DNA of 64,000 bases from Microthrixaceae bacterium (GCA_019694615.1 JAIBBP010000016.1:21259-85258), one strand, 5' to 3'; counted from the first letter of the stretch, positions 51,140 to 59,711 are shown. A program made the numbers and translations. The notes: generated from the letters alone by a model not told the origin.

Positions 51140-52939
51140 ATGGCCGACCCCCAGACGACCGACGCAGCGCCCGGCCAGAACGTCGGGATCACCTTCTGCG
51201 CGACCCTGGTCGATCAGTGGGTTCGGCTGGGGGTGCGGCACGCCGTGGTGTCGCCGGGTTCCCGCTCCACGCCGTTGGCGCTTGCATGTGCCGAGCATCC
51301 CAGCCTCCGCACCGACGTTCATCTCGACGAACGGTCGGCGTCGTTCATCGCGCTCGGAATCGGCAAGGCGACGGGCGTTCCGGCGATCCTCGTCACCACC
51401 AGCGGCACTGCCGCAACGCACCTCCACGCTGCGGTCGCCGAGGCGCACCAGGCGGCGGTGCCGATTCTGGTGTGCACCGCCGACCGTCCACCGGAGATGC
51501 AGGGGGTGCATGCTCCTCAGACGATCGACCAGACGAACCTCTACGGGAAGGCCGTCCGGTGGTTCGTCGAGCCCGGCCCCCCGACCGTGGAGTACCGGGG
51601 ATCGTGGCGACATCTTGCGACCGACGCGTTCATCGCAGCCGGCGGGACCGACCCCGGACGTCCCCCCGGGCCGGTGCACCTCAACCTGGCTTTTCGAGAG
51701 CCGCTCGTCGGACCGCGTGGCGAGCTGCCCGATCCGATCGACGTACGTCTCCCGTCGTCGGCGAGGTGGGGGTTGCCCGACGAGCAACTTGGTGCGCTGC
51801 GCCGGGCGATGGGCGGTCGTCGGGGCGTGATCGTCGCTGGCGATCGTGCCGCTCGGTCGGTCGAAGAGGCCGATCGGCTGCTCGACCTCGCGGCCGCGTT
51901 GGGATGGCCGGTGTTCGCCGATCACCTGTCGAATGTCCGGCTGACCCACCCTTCGGTGGTCACGTCGTTCGACTCGTTGCTGCGTGTCGACGCCCTCGCA
52001 GACGAGTTCCGCCCGGAGTTCGTGTTGCGGATCGGCGGGCTGCTCGCATCGCGGGTGACCAACGAGTGGCTGGCCCGATCTGGTGCGACGCAGGTGGGTC
52101 TTGACCGGTGGGGCATCATCCCCGATCCGGACCACGTCCTGTCCGAGCGGTTCACCGTCGACATCGCGACCGTCCTCGCCCAAATGGAGGGCGTGGAGCC
52201 GGCACCTTCAGGGTGGGGTCCCCGTTGGGAACGGGCCGAGCACACAGCGCGGACGGCGATAATCGGGTCCCTGAGCTCCGAACCGGTCGTCGTCCAGGCG
52301 GCACATTCGGCGGCCGCGGGCGGGAGTCTGGTCGTGTCGTCGTCGATGCCGATCCGGGACCTCGAGTGGTACGGACCACGCTGCGATGCGACCGGCGGAG
52401 GTCGCACCGCGGTCTACGCGAACCGAGGGGCCAACGGCATCGATGGCGTGATCTCGACGGCGGTCGGCGTCGCGCTCGGGTCGAAACTGCCGACCGTCTG
52501 CGTGATCGGTGATGTCGCATTTCTCCACGACACCAACGGCCTCCTCGGGATCGGCCGGCGCGAGCTCCCGTTGCTCATCATGGTCATCGACAACGACGGG
52601 GGAGGGATCTTCTCGTTCCTCCCGCAAGCGTCGGCGCTGGATCATGAGCGCTTCGAGCAGCTGTTCGGCACTCCCCACGGCGTGCAACTCGGCGGTCTCG
52701 CCGCTGCACACGGGCTCGATTGGGTGATGGCCTACGGCGGCGCTGATCTCGACGCGATCCTCCGAAAGTGGCGGGACTTACCCCGCCCCCTGGTCGTGGT
52801 GGTGCGGAGTGGCCGGGCGCGTAACGCGGACGATCATCGCAGCACCAACGAGGCGGTGCGCGCCGCTGTGCTCGCGCTCGGAACTGAAGAGGCCGGCGGC
52901 CGCGGCGAGCGGGCCGGTGGGCCTGCTACAGACGGGTGA
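51140..52939 (+). CDS. menD: SEPHCHC synthase MenD
   Basis: A 599-residue thiamine diphosphate enzyme joining 2-oxoglutarate to isochorismate. The N-terminal domain has VSPGSRSTPLALAC, HLDERSASFIALG and TSGTAATHLHAAVAEAHQA, followed by TADRPPEMQG. The C-terminal domain has the thiamine diphosphate motif GDVAFLHDTNGLL and DNDGGGIFSFLPQ. The ATG at 51140 is supported by TAGGCT upstream. Its end overlaps the convergent menF end by 14 bases. Confidence 0.95.
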   Translation: MADPQTTDAAPGQNVGITFCATLVDQWVRLGVRHAVVSPGSRSTPLALACAEHPSLRTDVHLDERSASFIALGIGKATGVPAILVTTSGTAATHLHAAVAEAHQAAVPILVCTADRPPEMQGVHAPQTIDQTNLYGKAVRWFVEPGPPTVEYRGSWRHLATDAFIAAGGTDPGRPPGPVHLNLAFREPLVGPRGELPDPIDVRLPSSARWGLPDEQLGALRRAMGGRRGVIVAGDRAARSVEEADRLLDLAAALGWPVFADHLSNVRLTHPSVVTSFDSLLRVDALADEFRPEFVLRIGGLLASRVTNEWLARSGATQVGLDRWGIIPDPDHVLSERFTVDIATVLAQMEGVEPAPSGWGPRWERAEHTARTAIIGSLSSEPVVVQAAHSAAAGGSLVVSSSMPIRDLEWYGPRCDATGGGRTAVYANRGANGIDGVISTAVGVALGSKLPTVCVIGDVAFLHDTNGLLGIGRRELPLLIMVIDNDGGGIFSFLPQASALDHERFEQLFGTPHGVQLGGLAAAHGLDWVMAYGGADLDAILRKWRDLPRPLVVVVRSGRARNADDHRSTNEAVRAAVLALGTEEAGGRGERAGGPATDG

Positions 52940-54161
52940 TCACTCCGAGGGTGGATGCGAACTTGGCCTGCGTCTCCGCCAGTTCGCTGAACGGGTCGCT
53001 GTCGGCCACGACTCCGACTCCGGCGAACAGCCGTGCCTCGACCCCCTCGATCGACGCGGCGCGGAGACCCACGGCCCACGCTCCGTTGCCGGCGGAATCG
53101 ACCCAGCCGACCGGCCCGCCGTATCGGCCGCGACCTGAGGGTTCCAGCTCGGCGATGAGGTCCAGCGCCGGCTGACGGGGGAAGCCTCCGACCGCCGGCG
53201 TCGGATGGAGCGCCGCGACGAGGTCGAGCACCGACGCGGGCGGGTCGCTCAGCCGGCCTTCGACCATGGTCGCGAGGTGTTGCACGGTGCCGGCGGCGAC
53301 GACGGCGGGGTCTGGCGCTGCGTCAACGAAGCTCGTGAAGCCCAGGAGCGTGTCGAGCACCATGTCGATGGTGATGCTGTGCTCGTCGCGGTTCTTGGCG
53401 GAGTGCAGGAGCTCGGCGGCCATCCGGTTGTCGACGTCGGGGTCGCCGCTGCGGGGTGTGGTTCCGGCCATCGGGTGGGCACGAACGACGTCGCCGAACC
53501 GCGACACGAGGAGTTCGGGTGACGCGCCGACGAACCCGTCGACGTCGAAGCGGAACGCGTGCGGGTGGGTCGCGGCGAGGCGGTGCGCGATCACGTGAGG
53601 GTCGAATGGTGCATCGGCGGTGACAACCAGCTCGCGCGCCAGCACCACCTTCTGGAGCTCGCCCGCCGAGATGCGCCGTGTCGCTGCCGCCACGAGCTCA
53701 CACCACTCGTGCGGTGGAACCACCGACCGCACGTGAACCTCCTCCGGGTCCCTCTCCGGCTCGTTCTGTCCTGCGAGAGCACCACCCGGGTGGTGCTCTC
53801 GCAGGACAGAACGAGCATCGGCGGTGTGTGGGGTGACGAGCTCGGTTGTCCAATGCTCGCCGTCGGACGTAGAAGCCCGAACCAGCTGCGGAACGATGAA
53901 CGTGGCCGCTGCACCCCGGTCGAAGGGGAGCGCGGCGAAGGCGATCGGCCCCGACCCCGGAGCCGGCCCGACTTCCGACGTTGACTCGATTGCGACGAGG
54001 GCCTCGGACACCACGCCGAGATGCTCAGCCCACGGCGCGGGGACTTCGATTCTGAGCGCCTCACCCCATCCACGAAGCTCGCGGCGCGGGGAGAGAAACA
54101 TCACGGACGGCAGTTCCGCGCCAGAGCCGCGGCCCGACGATCGGCGGGAGACGGCCTCCAT
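52926..54161 (-). CDS. menF: Isochorismate synthase MenF/EntC, with an in-frame palindrome insertion
   Basis: A 411-residue chorismate-utilising enzyme converting chorismate to isochorismate, the first step to menaquinone. The core is intact: LQKVVLARELVV (general-base Lys), FVGASPELLVSR, HPMAGTTPRSGD, LHPTPAVGGFP and GRGRYGGPVGWVD. Residues about 116-134 (SVLREHHPGGALAGQNE) are encoded entirely by a 56-bp palindrome identical to the intergenic copy at 3561-3616. They sit in the linker before VHVRSVVPPHEWCELVAAA and keep the frame open. The ATG at 54161 overlaps the menG stop in a TGATG junction. Confidence 0.9.
   Translation of the reverse strand: MEAVSRRSSGRGSGAELPSVMFLSPRRELRGWGEALRIEVPAPWAEHLGVVSEALVAIESTSEVGPAPGSGPIAFAALPFDRGAAATFIVPQLVRASTSDGEHWTTELVTPHTADARSVLREHHPGGALAGQNEPERDPEEVHVRSVVPPHEWCELVAAATRRISAGELQKVVLARELVVTADAPFDPHVIAHRLAATHPHAFRFDVDGFVGASPELLVSRFGDVVRAHPMAGTTPRSGDPDVDNRMAAELLHSAKNRDEHSITIDMVLDTLLGFTSFVDAAPDPAVVAAGTVQHLATMVEGRLSDPPASVLDLVAALHPTPAVGGFPRQPALDLIAELEPSGRGRYGGPVGWVDSAGNGAWAVGLRAASIEGVEARLFAGVGVVADSDPFSELAETQAKFASTLGVITRL
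53760..53815. repeat. 56-bp perfect palindrome (GTTCTGT family, subtype B), copy inside menF
   Basis: Identical over 56 bases to 3561-3616. It lies in the menF coding region and is read through in frame, adding about 19 residues at a variable linker. 56 is not a multiple of 3, so at least one further base change or target duplication must have kept the frame, unless the interruption is ancient and the linker diverged. Confidence 0.92.
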
Positions 54162-54892
54162 CAACTGCGATCGCGTGTGCCGCTGAACAACTGACTGATT
54201 CCCACGCTGTAGAGACTGCGGCGGGCGTCGGCGAAGCCGCGGGACCGCAGCGAGTCGAGTAGAGCCTCGGGCTCAGGAAGGTAGGCGACGGACTTGGGCA
54301 GATAGCTGTAAGCCGACTTGTCGGAGATCAGGCCACCGACGAGCGGAACGACCTTGCCGAAGTACACGGCGTGTCCCAAGCGGAGAAGCTGATTCGGGGG
54401 CTGCGCAACATCGAGCAGCGAGATGCGCCCACCCGGACGAACGACCCTGGCCAGTTCCTCGAAGAACCCGTCGAGCTCGACGAAGTTTCGCAACGCGAAC
54501 CCGCAGGTCACGCCGTCCACGGACCCGTCGGCGAGCGGGAGGCGCAGAACATCAGCTTGAGAGCGGGCAAACGGGCGGGGGGCGGCGGCCAGCATCCCGA
54601 AGCTGAGATCGAATCCCAGGGCGGTCATCCCCTTGCGCTCGAGCTCGAAGCAGAAGTCACCGGTCCCACACGCCAAGTCCGCGACGATCGAACCCGGTGC
54701 GAGCCCGAGTGACGACACAGCACGCTGACGCCAACCGACATCCATGCGGAACGTCATGAGCCGGTTCACCAGGTCATAGCGCGGTGCGATGGTGTCGAAC
54801 ATCGAACGAACGGCGGCGACCTTCGCCTCCCCCTGCGGAAGCCCTACCTCAGCGGGGTCGACGGCGGGGGAGGCAGTGTTCGCGGACGGCAT
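54161..54892 (-). CDS. menG: Demethylmenaquinone methyltransferase MenG/UbiE
   Basis: A 243-residue SAM methyltransferase for the last step of menaquinone synthesis. Family motifs are MFDTIAPRYDLVNRLMTFRMD (just before the SAM domain), ADLACGTGDF, GFDLSFGML, FALRNFVELDGFFEELARVVRPGG and YSYLPKSV. Length is normal. It leads a two-gene minus-strand operon with menF (TGATG overlap). TAGGCT lies 6 bases upstream of the ATG. Confidence 0.94.
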   Translation of the reverse strand: MPSANTASPAVDPAEVGLPQGEAKVAAVRSMFDTIAPRYDLVNRLMTFRMDVGWRQRAVSSLGLAPGSIVADLACGTGDFCFELERKGMTALGFDLSFGMLAAAPRPFARSQADVLRLPLADGSVDGVTCGFALRNFVELDGFFEELARVVRPGGRISLLDVAQPPNQLLRLGHAVYFGKVVPLVGGLISDKSAYSYLPKSVAYLPEPEALLDSLRSRGFADARRSLYSVGISQLFSGTRDRS

Positions 54893-54898
54893 GTTGGG

Positions 54899-54904
54899 AG
54901 CCTA
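54899..54904 (-). promoter_or_regulatory. -10 hexamer TAGGCT, leaderless menG-menF
   Basis: On the minus strand TAGGCT ends 6 bases before the menG ATG at 54892. Confidence 0.5.
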
Positions 54905-54957
54905 TGACGGTTCCGTCAACGTTCAGTGCACGCGGTGGACGCCGGATGCCACCCCGT

Positions 54958-54963
54958 TACGTT
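54958..54963 (+). promoter_or_regulatory. -10 hexamer TACGTT, leaderless DUF1361 gene
   Basis: TACGTT ends 7 bases before the GTG at 54971. It supports that start over longer frames. Confidence 0.45.
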
Positions 54964-54970
54964 GGTCGTC

Positions 54971-55726
54971 GTGGACACCCGTGACCGTGACGACCTGATC
55001 GCGTGGCTGCGCACCGACGAGGTCATGTCGAGGCTGACGATGGCGGCCACCCTCGCCCTGACGTCCGCGTTCCCCGTCGCGTTGCTGGCGCTGCGTGCCC
55101 GGATGGGAGACGGACTCGGCTTCCGGTTTCTCCTGTGGAACCTCTTCCTGGCTTGGGTCCCGCTCGGGTTCGCCTTCGTCGCCGAGGTCGGATGGCGGGC
55201 TCACTGGTCGCGTCGGCGACTGCTGATCCCGCTTTTCGCCTGGCTGCTCTTTTTTCCCAACGCGCCGTACGTGATCACCGACGTCGTCCACCTCCAGAAG
55301 AACCCGATCTCCCCGCTGTGGTTCGACGCGCTGATTCTGTTCTCGACCGGCCTTGCCGGCCTGCTGGTCGGATTCGTGTCACTACGGATGGTGCAACTCA
55401 TCGTCAACGCGTCCTTCAGCCGCGCCTGGGGGTGGGTGACCTCGGTGGGGGTCCTGCTCCTGACCGGATTCGGCATCTATCTCGGTCGCTTCGCCCGCTA
55501 CAACAGCTGGGACGTCCTCTCGAGCCCGCGGCGGCTCCTCTACGACGTGCAGTCGGTGGCGCTGGATCCGATCTCCAACGGTCGAACGATCGCCATCAGC
55601 ATCCTGTTCTCGGCGTTTCTCGCCGTCACCTACCTCGGGACGATCGCGCTGGGTCAGCTGGTGCTGCCGCGGCGCCCGGCCACTCCGGGTGAGTCCGACA
55701 GAATTCAGGAGAGAGATCTGTCGTAG
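54971..55726 (+). CDS. DUF1361 membrane protein
   Basis: A 251-residue polytopic protein with about six or seven hydrophobic segments. LLFFPNAPYVITDVVHL is the DUF1361 signature, with FLLWNLFLAWVPLGFAF before it and GRFARYNSWDV after it. The family is widespread and of unknown function. The GTG at 54971 is chosen for the TANNNT hexamer; an ATG at 55024 is a shorter alternative. It is divergent from menG. Confidence 0.82.
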   Translation: MDTRDRDDLIAWLRTDEVMSRLTMAATLALTSAFPVALLALRARMGDGLGFRFLLWNLFLAWVPLGFAFVAEVGWRAHWSRRRLLIPLFAWLLFFPNAPYVITDVVHLQKNPISPLWFDALILFSTGLAGLLVGFVSLRMVQLIVNASFSRAWGWVTSVGVLLLTGFGIYLGRFARYNSWDVLSSPRRLLYDVQSVALDPISNGRTIAISILFSAFLAVTYLGTIALGQLVLPRRPATPGESDRIQERDLS

Positions 55727-55727
55727 G

Positions 55728-55733
55728 TGTCGA
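55728..55733 (+). promoter_or_regulatory. Candidate ECF42-type -35 element TGTCGA
   Basis: TGTCGA lies 72 bases before the YCII gene. As I recall, published ECF42 target promoters carry TGTCGA at -35, upstream of DGPF/YCII genes. I cannot place the -10 with certainty. Confidence 0.4.
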
Positions 55734-55805
55734 AACACCGGGTCTCCGTTCGTGGACATGTCAGCAGCCGGTACGGTTCCGGCGTTCGACAGGAGGAAGT
55801 TCCCG

Positions 55806-56171
55806 ATGACCCAGTACATGCTCTCCGTCCACCACGACTCGATCGGCGCTTATGAGGGCGCTGATCTCACCCCCGACGACATGCAGCGGATGTATCAGCA
55901 GGTCGACGCGTTCAACAACGAGGTGCAAGCGGCCGGCGCCTGGGTGTTCGGCGGCGGACTGACGCTTCCTGACAGCGCGACCACGGTGCGCAACAAGTCC
56001 GGCGAACTGCTCATCACCGATGGCCCCTATGCCGAGACCAAGGAGGTTCTCGGGGGATTCTGGATCATCGAGGCCGCTGATCTCGACGAGGCGCTGGCGT
56101 GGGCCCGCAAGGGTGCTCTGGCCTGCGAAGGCGACGTCGAGATTCGGCCGTTCCAGGACGAGCCGTCCTGA
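55806..56171 (+). CDS. YCII/DGPF-family protein
   Basis: A 121-residue YCII-related (DGPF) protein. TQYMLSVHHD starts the ferredoxin-like fold; LITDGPYAETKEVLGGFWIIEA contains the DGP motif, and VEIRPF ends it. In actinobacteria such genes are the usual partners and targets of ECF42 sigma factors, and an ECF42-type gene follows with a 4-base overlap. No enzymatic role is established. AGGAGG lies about 10 bases before the ATG. Confidence 0.9.
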   Translation: MTQYMLSVHHDSIGAYEGADLTPDDMQRMYQQVDAFNNEVQAAGAWVFGGGLTLPDSATTVRNKSGELLITDGPYAETKEVLGGFWIIEAADLDEALAWARKGALACEGDVEIRPFQDEPS

Positions 56172-57400
56172 CCTCAGAGCTCGAACGGGTCTTCCGTGAG
56201 GAGCGTGGGAGGGTTGTCGCGTCGCTGGTCCGCCTGACCGGCGACATCGACACGGCTGAGGAGGCGGTTCAGGAAGCCTTCGCGATCGCGGCGCAGAAGT
56301 GGCCGGCTTCCGGGTTTCCACCCAATCCCGGTGGCTGGATCATGACCACCGCCCGTCACAAAGCGATCGACCGCTCCCGTCGCGAATCGACCCGCCACAG
56401 CCGTCAATCGGAGGCGCACCGGCTGATTCATCCCGAGACGCATACCGATCGATCAACGCTGGAGGACCATTGGGAGGAGGGCGAGGTGCACGACGATCAA
56501 TTGCGGCTCATCTTCACATGCTGCCACCCGTCGCTCGCGTTGAACGCCCAGGTAGCGCTGACCCTCCGGTTGCTCGGGGGCATGGAGACCCCCGAGATCG
56601 CCCGTGCCTTCCTGGTCTCGGACGCCACGATCGCTCAACGGATCGTGCGCGCCAAGCGCAAGATCCGTGAGGCCAGGATTCCCTATCGCGTTCCCGGCCC
56701 GGCGGAGATTCCCGAACGTCTCGACGCTGTACTCGCTGTGGTGTACCTCGTGTTCAACGAGGGGTACACCGCGTCAGGTGGCGATGCGCTCTCACGTGAC
56801 GACTTGTGCAATGAGGCAATACGACTGAGCCGGCTGCTCGCCGAGCTGATGCCTGAGGAGTCCGAGGCTCTGGGCTTGTTGGCCTTGTTGCTGCTCACGG
56901 CGTCGCGCCGACACGCGAGAACGGCGGAGGAAGGCACGATGATCGTGCTCGCTGAACAGGATCGGTCCCTCTGGGATCCCAATCTCATTGCGGAAGGCCG
57001 CGCGATCGCAGCGGCGTGCGTGCGACGAGGCCGCCCCGGTCCATACCAGCTTCAGGCGACGATCGCCGCTGTGCACAGTGAGTCGGTCGACGCGGCATCC
57101 ACCAACTGGCCACAGATCGTCAGGATCTACGACCACCTGATGGCGATAGCGCCGTCTCCGGTTGTGGCGCTGAATCGTGCGGTCGCTGTCGCGGAGGTCG
57201 ACGGGCCTCAGGCAGCACTCTCCGAAATCGCCGAGCTGCCGCTCGGGAGCTACCACCTGTGGTGGGCGACGCGAGGAGAGCTGCTGTCGCGACTCGGTCG
57301 TCGGGCCGACGCCGCCGACTCGTTTGCCCGAGCGATCCAACTCACGTCGAACAACGCCGAAGTGACACATCTTCGCTTCCGGATGGCTGCCCTCAGGTGA
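56168..57400 (+). CDS. ECF42-type RNA polymerase sigma factor with C-terminal extension
   Basis: A 410-residue sigma factor. Region 2 (about 1-75) has FREERGRVVASLVRLTGDID and NPGGWIMTTARHKAIDRSRR. Region 4 (about 115-165) has RLLGGMETPEIARAFLVSDA followed by TIAQRIVRAKRKIREA. The remaining 230 residues are a helical TPR-like extension typical of ECF42, with no anti-sigma gene. No ATG, GTG or TTG exists near the domain start. CTG at 56168 forms a CTGA overlap with the YCII stop and is taken as the start; GTG at 56099 would overlap YCII by 73 bases. Its end overlaps the convergent phosphatase gene by 8 bases. Confidence 0.85.
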   Translation: MTSELERVFREERGRVVASLVRLTGDIDTAEEAVQEAFAIAAQKWPASGFPPNPGGWIMTTARHKAIDRSRRESTRHSRQSEAHRLIHPETHTDRSTLEDHWEEGEVHDDQLRLIFTCCHPSLALNAQVALTLRLLGGMETPEIARAFLVSDATIAQRIVRAKRKIREARIPYRVPGPAEIPERLDAVLAVVYLVFNEGYTASGGDALSRDDLCNEAIRLSRLLAELMPEESEALGLLALLLLTASRRHARTAEEGTMIVLAEQDRSLWDPNLIAEGRAIAAACVRRGRPGPYQLQATIAAVHSESVDAASTNWPQIVRIYDHLMAIAPSPVVALNRAVAVAEVDGPQAALSEIAELPLGSYHLWWATRGELLSRLGRRADAADSFARAIQLTSNNAEVTHLRFRMAALR

Positions 57401-59495
57401 CCCGCAGAACCAGAAGGGCGATGTCGTCGTGGCGCTCGGAGAGTGGAAGCACGGCCTCCACCCCGTCGCGGAGGCGGTCGGCGACTTCGTCGGCCGTTGT
57501 GGCACCGGCACAGGACACTCGGACCAGCTCCGCCAGTTCGGCTGACGTGAGGTCGTCGGGTGGTCGAACATCGGTGACACCATCGGTGTAGAGGACGAGC
57601 GTGTCCCCAGCGGACAGCGTGACGCGGGTCGCGGAGTGTGTCACCGCCGACAACATGCCGACGAGGGTTCCGGGCGTCCCCACCGCCATGACCTCGCCCG
57701 AGCTGCGGCACAGCACAGGCAGCGGGTGGCCGCCCGAGACACACTCGAGCTCGAACCCGGTTCCATCGGGCAGCGGTGTGATCGTGGAGTAGGAGACCGT
57801 ACAGAACGTCGTGCGGCCGGACCGCAGCATCGCTCCGTTGAGCTCGGCGAGTACCTCGGAAGGACCCGCGCCGTGCCAAGCCGACGCGCGAATCGTGTGG
57901 CGCGCCAGCCCCGTCGTTGCTGCGGCGACGGGGCCGGTGCCACACACATCGCCCATGACGACAGCCCACCGGTCGTCGAGGTCGAAGACGTCGTAGAAGT
58001 CACCCCCGACTTCGGTCGCTTCGCCGGTCGCCCAGTAGCGCACGGCCAGATCGGCGCCGACGATGTGGGGGAGGTCCGTCGGGAGCAGCGCGGCTTGGAG
58101 TGTCCTGGCTATGAGCTGCTCCTCCTCGCGGAGCCGGAGATCGTCTAGCGCTGCTGCGACTCGGGAGGCGACAACCTCGGCCAACACGACATCGTCCTCG
58201 GTGAAGGTCCGACTCCCGGTGCTGTTGACGAACTGCATCGCTCCGAGCACCCGCTCCCCCTTGGCGAGCGCGACGCCGATGACGCTTCGCAGCGACAGGC
58301 CTTCGACCATCTGGCGGGACTGATCGGGGTGTGGCGATGCATCGACCAGCTCGGTATCCAGGACGGGGTAGAACTGGGTCTTTCCCGTGCGGATGATGGT
58401 CGGGAGCATCATGTCGCTGTCCGCGTCGTAGGGGAAGCGAGCGTTGATCGAGTTCGCGAACTCCCTTGCCTTCGAGTCGACGTGGGCAACGTAGTGCTCT
58501 GGCTCTCGCGAACTTTCGTCGCGGAGCACCGAGATGATGCACCAGTCGCCGAGGCGCGGCACCGCGGCGTTGGAGACGTTGTGCATGACCTCCCGGTGCG
58601 TTGTCGACTGTGAGAGCGCCTCGCTGATCGTTCCGAGGAACTCGAGCCGCTCGCGGGTCAGCCGCTCGGACTCCGCGGCGGCCTGGGACGCCAGAGCGAC
58701 CTGCTCGCGCTCGGAGTCGAGCTCGACTCGCTCGGTGATGTCGCTCGTGCACCCGATGGCTCCGGTAACCTCGCCGTCGCCGTTCAGCACCATCTGACCA
58801 CGACCCTGCAACCAGCGGACGGACCCGTCGGGGCGGGCCACACGGTGCTCGACGTGGAACGAGCTCCCGTTCTCCAAGGCGCGATCGAAGGCCGCGAGCA
58901 CGACCGCCTGATCGTCGGGGTGTAGCGCCGCGTGCCACTCGCTCCGGGTCCCCGAGGTGGAGCCGTCGGGTAGGCCGTAGAGCTCCTGCAACATCGGGTC
59001 CCACTCGGTGCGGCCGGTTGCACGGTCCCAACGCCACGTGCCGAGTCCGCCGACATCCAGCGCGACGCGGAGTTGCTCGGCCAGATCAGCTCGCTCCCTT
59101 TCGAGGAGCCGCTGCTGCGAGACGTCCTCGGACACCCACACGACTCCGACGATCTCTCCGGCGTCGTTGGTAAGCGGCGAGTTCGACACCCGGACGTCGA
59201 GCGCCCGTCCGTCACGGTGCACCAAGGTGAGGTCTCCGGTCCACGTTGCTCCACCGCGAACCCTGGCGATCGCATCGTCGATGCTGTCGAGTTCGGTAGC
59301 GGGGACGAGCATCTCCACCGCGGGCCGACCGAGCGCCTCATCCTCGGTCCACCCGAAAACCTCGTTGGCCGCGCGGTTCCATCGCACGATGCGGTTCTCC
59401 CGCGACGTCACCACGACGGCCCTCGGTAACGAATCGACCACTGCCGGGTCGGCGTGCTCGTCGGCGGCGAAGTCGTCGATAGGACGCTGAGTCAC
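57393..59495 (-). CDS. PAS-PAS-GAF-SpoIIE-type PP2C phosphatase
   Basis: A 700-residue cytoplasmic sensor phosphatase. Domains in order: PAS (about 18-135), second PAS (about 143-260, with ALHPDDQAVVLAAF and a PAC end IGCTSDITERV), GAF (about 285-445) and a SpoIIE/RsbU PP2C domain (about 465-700: EVGGDFYDVFDLDDRWAVVM, GDVCGTGPVAAATT, YTDGVTDVRPP, RHDDIALLVLRV). Such proteins dephosphorylate anti-anti-sigma factors in response to signals sensed by PAS/GAF. The partner is not in this window. The GTG at 59495 has a GGAAGGG ribosome-binding site; the longer frame to 59648 is not needed. Confidence 0.88.
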   Translation of the reverse strand: MTQRPIDDFAADEHADPAVVDSLPRAVVVTSRENRIVRWNRAANEVFGWTEDEALGRPAVEMLVPATELDSIDDAIARVRGGATWTGDLTLVHRDGRALDVRVSNSPLTNDAGEIVGVVWVSEDVSQQRLLERERADLAEQLRVALDVGGLGTWRWDRATGRTEWDPMLQELYGLPDGSTSGTRSEWHAALHPDDQAVVLAAFDRALENGSSFHVEHRVARPDGSVRWLQGRGQMVLNGDGEVTGAIGCTSDITERVELDSEREQVALASQAAAESERLTRERLEFLGTISEALSQSTTHREVMHNVSNAAVPRLGDWCIISVLRDESSREPEHYVAHVDSKAREFANSINARFPYDADSDMMLPTIIRTGKTQFYPVLDTELVDASPHPDQSRQMVEGLSLRSVIGVALAKGERVLGAMQFVNSTGSRTFTEDDVVLAEVVASRVAAALDDLRLREEEQLIARTLQAALLPTDLPHIVGADLAVRYWATGEATEVGGDFYDVFDLDDRWAVVMGDVCGTGPVAAATTGLARHTIRASAWHGAGPSEVLAELNGAMLRSGRTTFCTVSYSTITPLPDGTGFELECVSGGHPLPVLCRSSGEVMAVGTPGTLVGMLSAVTHSATRVTLSAGDTLVLYTDGVTDVRPPDDLTSAELAELVRVSCAGATTADEVADRLRDGVEAVLPLSERHDDIALLVLRVT

Positions 59496-59524
59496 TCGAT
59501 GGCCCTTCCGGCTCGGGTGCCGCG

Positions 59525-59530
59525 ACGATA
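59525..59530 (-). promoter_or_regulatory. Candidate -10 TATCGT for the SpoIIE-type gene
   Basis: On the minus strand TATCGT lies 29 bases before the GTG at 59495, giving a short leader with the ribosome-binding site. Confidence 0.35.
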
Positions 59531-59681
59531 CAGCGGTCGACGACAGCAGGTCCGCGACACGTCTGTTCAGCGTTGCGAACGCCCGTCGGCGTGGGGCGGA
59601 GGGAGCCGACGCTCCGAGCCGAAAGCCCGGTAGTGTGACGTTGTTCACCGCCTCGCGAGAGGTCCGTCAACTAGGGCCGTA

Positions 59682-59697
59682 GATCGGTCCACCGATC
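59682..59697. promoter_or_regulatory. Short inverted repeat GATCGGT-CC-ACCGATC
   Basis: A 16-base inverted repeat (7-bp arms, 2-base spacer) 14 bases before the small gene at 59712. It is compatible with an operator. Confidence 0.35.
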
Positions 59698-59711
59698 CTT
59701 TGAGGCTCTCC

